Positions 41,659 to 43,242 of a DNA stretch of 43,242 nucleotides are shown in pieces. This DNA comes from a virus. How positions within the stretch are numbered: the stretch's first letter is position 1; the number at the start of each line of letters is the position of its first letter. The stretch is from positions 1-43,242 of IMG/VR virus record IMGVR_UViG_3300009168_000065, one strand, 5' to 3'. A program made the translations under genes and the position numbers. The notes beneath the pieces were generated by a model. That model worked only from the letters and a program-made list of their open reading frames with translations. It was not told where the DNA came from and did no database searches.

Positions 41659-41663
41659 AAGAT

Positions 41664-42038
41664 ATGAGTAAGTTTTTAAATATAGTAGAAAATAATCTAC
41701 CACCTCAAGATCTCGATAAAAAAAGAGAAGCCTTACGAGAGTTACAACAGCTTTTTGCTAGTAAAGATATTACATCTAGTCTTAAAACTTTTAGCGATAT
41801 TGTTACTATTACTGTAGGTGGTAAAATTATTGATTTAGAACTTAAAAATATATCGAAAAAAATTGGCGAAGAGGATGGTGAGGATGATGTTGTATCTGGA
41901 ATACTTAATACAGATCCTTTACGCTTAAAACGTAATCCGGTAGCACTTAAAGCTAGAAATGATATAACTACCGCAGTTGCAAAAGTCGCAAAAAAAATTA
42001 CAACTGCTGCTAATCAATCAAATACAATGTCTTATTAG
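41664..42038 (+). CDS. Predicted virion-internal/head protein
   Basis: This 124-residue protein starts MSKFLNIVENNLPPQDLDKK, with I-V-E (Glu9) fitting a prohead-protease type site. It has a helical first half (REALRELQQLFASKD), then TITVGGKIIDLELKNISKKI, an acidic stretch and a basic Ala/Lys-rich end (TTAVAKVAKKITTAANQSN). It has a late box of its own. The next gene starts six bases later. A head or core role is inferred from the operon and N-terminus. Confidence 0.6.
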   Translation: MSKFLNIVENNLPPQDLDKKREALRELQQLFASKDITSSLKTFSDIVTITVGGKIIDLELKNISKKIGEEDGEDDVVSGILNTDPLRLKRNPVALKARNDITTAVAKVAKKITTAANQSNTMSY

Positions 42039-42043
42039 AATTT

Positions 42044-42736
42044 ATGAAGACAGATCAATTATTTAAAGAGTATTATAGAATACTTAACGAACAGGAACCT
42101 GCACCTACACCGGAAGCTGCTCCTGCAGAAATGGCACCACCTCAAGAAGCTGCTCCTGTTGAGACTGAACAGGAAGACACAGGGGTAAAGGAACTTGCCG
42201 AAAATGAGAAATATGTCATTAAGATTTTAACTAATGCGTTCATCTTTAATCCCACTCTATTTGATAGTAATAAGCGTAAATATATAGCTAATAAAATAGA
42301 AAATATTAAACAAACTGTAAACGTACCAGTAGCAAAAGTAGTAGAAGAAATAAAAAGTATTCTTAATCTCGATAGCAGCTTACGTGTTGAATCAAAGACC
42401 TTGAATATTTTAAAAAAATATATGGTTATGTTAGAACAGCCTGCTGATGCGACTGAGCCACAAGCAGATACAGCACCAGCTGCTGCCGTAGATGCAAAAC
42501 CGGTTGAAGATGATTCTACTTTAAATAAGTTAAATTTAGCAGAAATATTTCCACTGTATAAAGAACTTATATTGCAATCCTTAGCGCATGTACCAACAGA
42601 AGAAGAGCTAATAATCTTAAAGCCTGTTGTTAATGAGTTTGCTGATTCAGATCCTGAAAAAATAGTAACTGTAATTAAGGATCTCTTGAATCAAGAATCA
42701 GATATAGATATTGAAAAGGATCTTGCAAATGCGTAA
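42044..42736 (+). CDS. Predicted prohead core/internal protein
   Basis: This 230-residue acidic protein starts MKTDQLFKEYYRILNEQEPA: an amphipathic targeting-like helix ending L-N-E (Glu16). An Ala/Pro/Glu-rich linker (APTPEAAPAEMAPPQEAAPV) follows, then two small helical domains with a similar linker between them at about residue 133-160. The repeated architecture linker-helical domain suggests internal duplication (EKYVIKILTNAFIFNP versus PLYKELILQSLAHVPTEEEL). Acidic, Ala/Glu-rich proteins of this kind form phage scaffolds. Its end overlaps the next gene by eight bases. Confidence 0.6.
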   Translation: MKTDQLFKEYYRILNEQEPAPTPEAAPAEMAPPQEAAPVETEQEDTGVKELAENEKYVIKILTNAFIFNPTLFDSNKRKYIANKIENIKQTVNVPVAKVVEEIKSILNLDSSLRVESKTLNILKKYMVMLEQPADATEPQADTAPAAAVDAKPVEDDSTLNKLNLAEIFPLYKELILQSLAHVPTEEELIILKPVVNEFADSDPEKIVTVIKDLLNQESDIDIEKDLANA

Positions 42737-43242
42737 TAGACAATTATCAAATATATACGGTAATATAGTAAGTAAACCAGTTAACTCGCGTTTATATACA
42801 AATGTATTGTATGAAAAAGATGAAAAGCTAAAGAAATATAGTAAAAAAGAACTAGCAACTATTATTGCAGCACAAGATATAAACCTTGAGGTCGGGTCAT
42901 CCGGTAAAGATGTAAGACTACAACCGATAGCTTCTTACGATTCAGATAAGTTTATTCAAACACTTGAGGATGCTGGTTTAAAAGTTATAAGAATAGCAAA
43001 ACCTGGTGAGGAAGGATCTACCTCCGGTCAGCTTCGTACTTATATAGTGCAAGATGAAAATGAAAATGAATATCCTGTTGTCTTAGGTAAGGGTAAAGGG
43101 TTCGGAACTATTGATGAAGACCTTGTTCTCAATAGTTTAGATGATCAAGTTAAAGCTTTACTTTTACAGAATGATGTTGAATATATTAATATTGATATAA
43201 ACGGTTACGTTCAAAAAGTTGACGGTATTAAATCTACCCCTG
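42729..43242 (+). CDS. Hypothetical protein, 5' end only
   Basis: An ATG at 42729 opens a frame that runs to the window edge (171 codons seen), starting MRNRQLSNIYGNIVSKPVNS. It has the only clear Shine-Dalgarno-like site (AAGGA, nine bases before the ATG) in this operon. The sequence shows AGLKVIRIAKPGEEGSTSGQ, then LRTYIVQDENENEYPVVLGK and GKGFGTIDEDLV. Pattern and charge resemble nuclease-fold domains found in large head or portal-associated proteins, but no catalytic set was confirmed. It belongs to the head operon by position. Confidence 0.6.
   Translation, partial: MRNRQLSNIYGNIVSKPVNSRLYTNVLYEKDEKLKKYSKKELATIIAAQDINLEVGSSGKDVRLQPIASYDSDKFIQTLEDAGLKVIRIAKPGEEGSTSGQLRTYIVQDENENEYPVVLGKGKGFGTIDEDLVLNSLDDQVKALLLQNDVEYINIDINGYVQKVDGIKSTP

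Noticed and set aside
1-43242. tRNA genes, CRISPR arrays, insertion sequences, integrase and attachment sites
   Set aside because: No cloverleaf, repeat-spacer pattern, transposase or integrase motif was noticed on either strand.

Overview
The window is part of the genome of an AT-rich, T4-like tailed phage (myovirus), probably marine. Three things point to this. It encodes most of the T4 replication and recombination core: gp43, gp45, gp32, gp41, gp61, gp59-like, RNase H, UvsX, UvsY, UvsW and gp46/47. It encodes a gp55-like late sigma factor. It carries many copies of the T4 late promoter box (TATAAATA and variants). Shine-Dalgarno motifs are almost absent. No tRNA, CRISPR array, integrase or transposase was seen. 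No gap longer than about 220 bases lacks a gene.

Bases 1-14936 form a plus-strand block of tail, baseplate and adhesion genes: a partial structural protein, a PKD-like protein, a LamG-like protein of about 1100 residues, an NHL-type propeller, three fibre-like proteins, a lectin-like protein and a further structural protein. One fibre gene (1913-3196) lies on the opposite strand inside this block. Bases 14933-40508 are mainly a minus-strand block of early and middle genes: primase, RNase H, clamp, SSB, helicase loader, helicase, glycosyltransferase, class II amidotransferase, HhH protein, QueC-like protein, UvsX, DNA polymerase, a GT4 glycosyltransferase, gp46/47, gp55, UvsW and UvsY. Single plus-strand genes interrupt this block. 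They are either predicted virion-internal proteins or GIY-YIG-type homing endonucleases. Bases 40507 to the end are a plus-strand late operon of head or core proteins with a GIY-YIG nuclease gene inside it.

Four observations stand out. (1) Late promoter boxes sit only 3-7 bases upstream of start codons at about 14 genes, and some sigma70-like promoters are similarly close, so many transcripts should be leaderless. (2) A QueC-like enzyme lacking three of the four usual zinc cysteines is encoded near a stand-alone class II glutamine amidotransferase, which itself sits in an operon with an HhH protein and a glycosyltransferase. This resembles a split version of Gat-QueC and suggests a 7-deazaguanine-type DNA modification system. 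(3) Several plus-strand late proteins share an N-terminus resembling a T4 capsid-targeting peptide ending in an L-x-E prohead-protease site. (4) A canonical intrinsic terminator for a plus-strand gene is written inside the antisense primase coding sequence. All functional calls come from motif reading and synteny only, with no database search.
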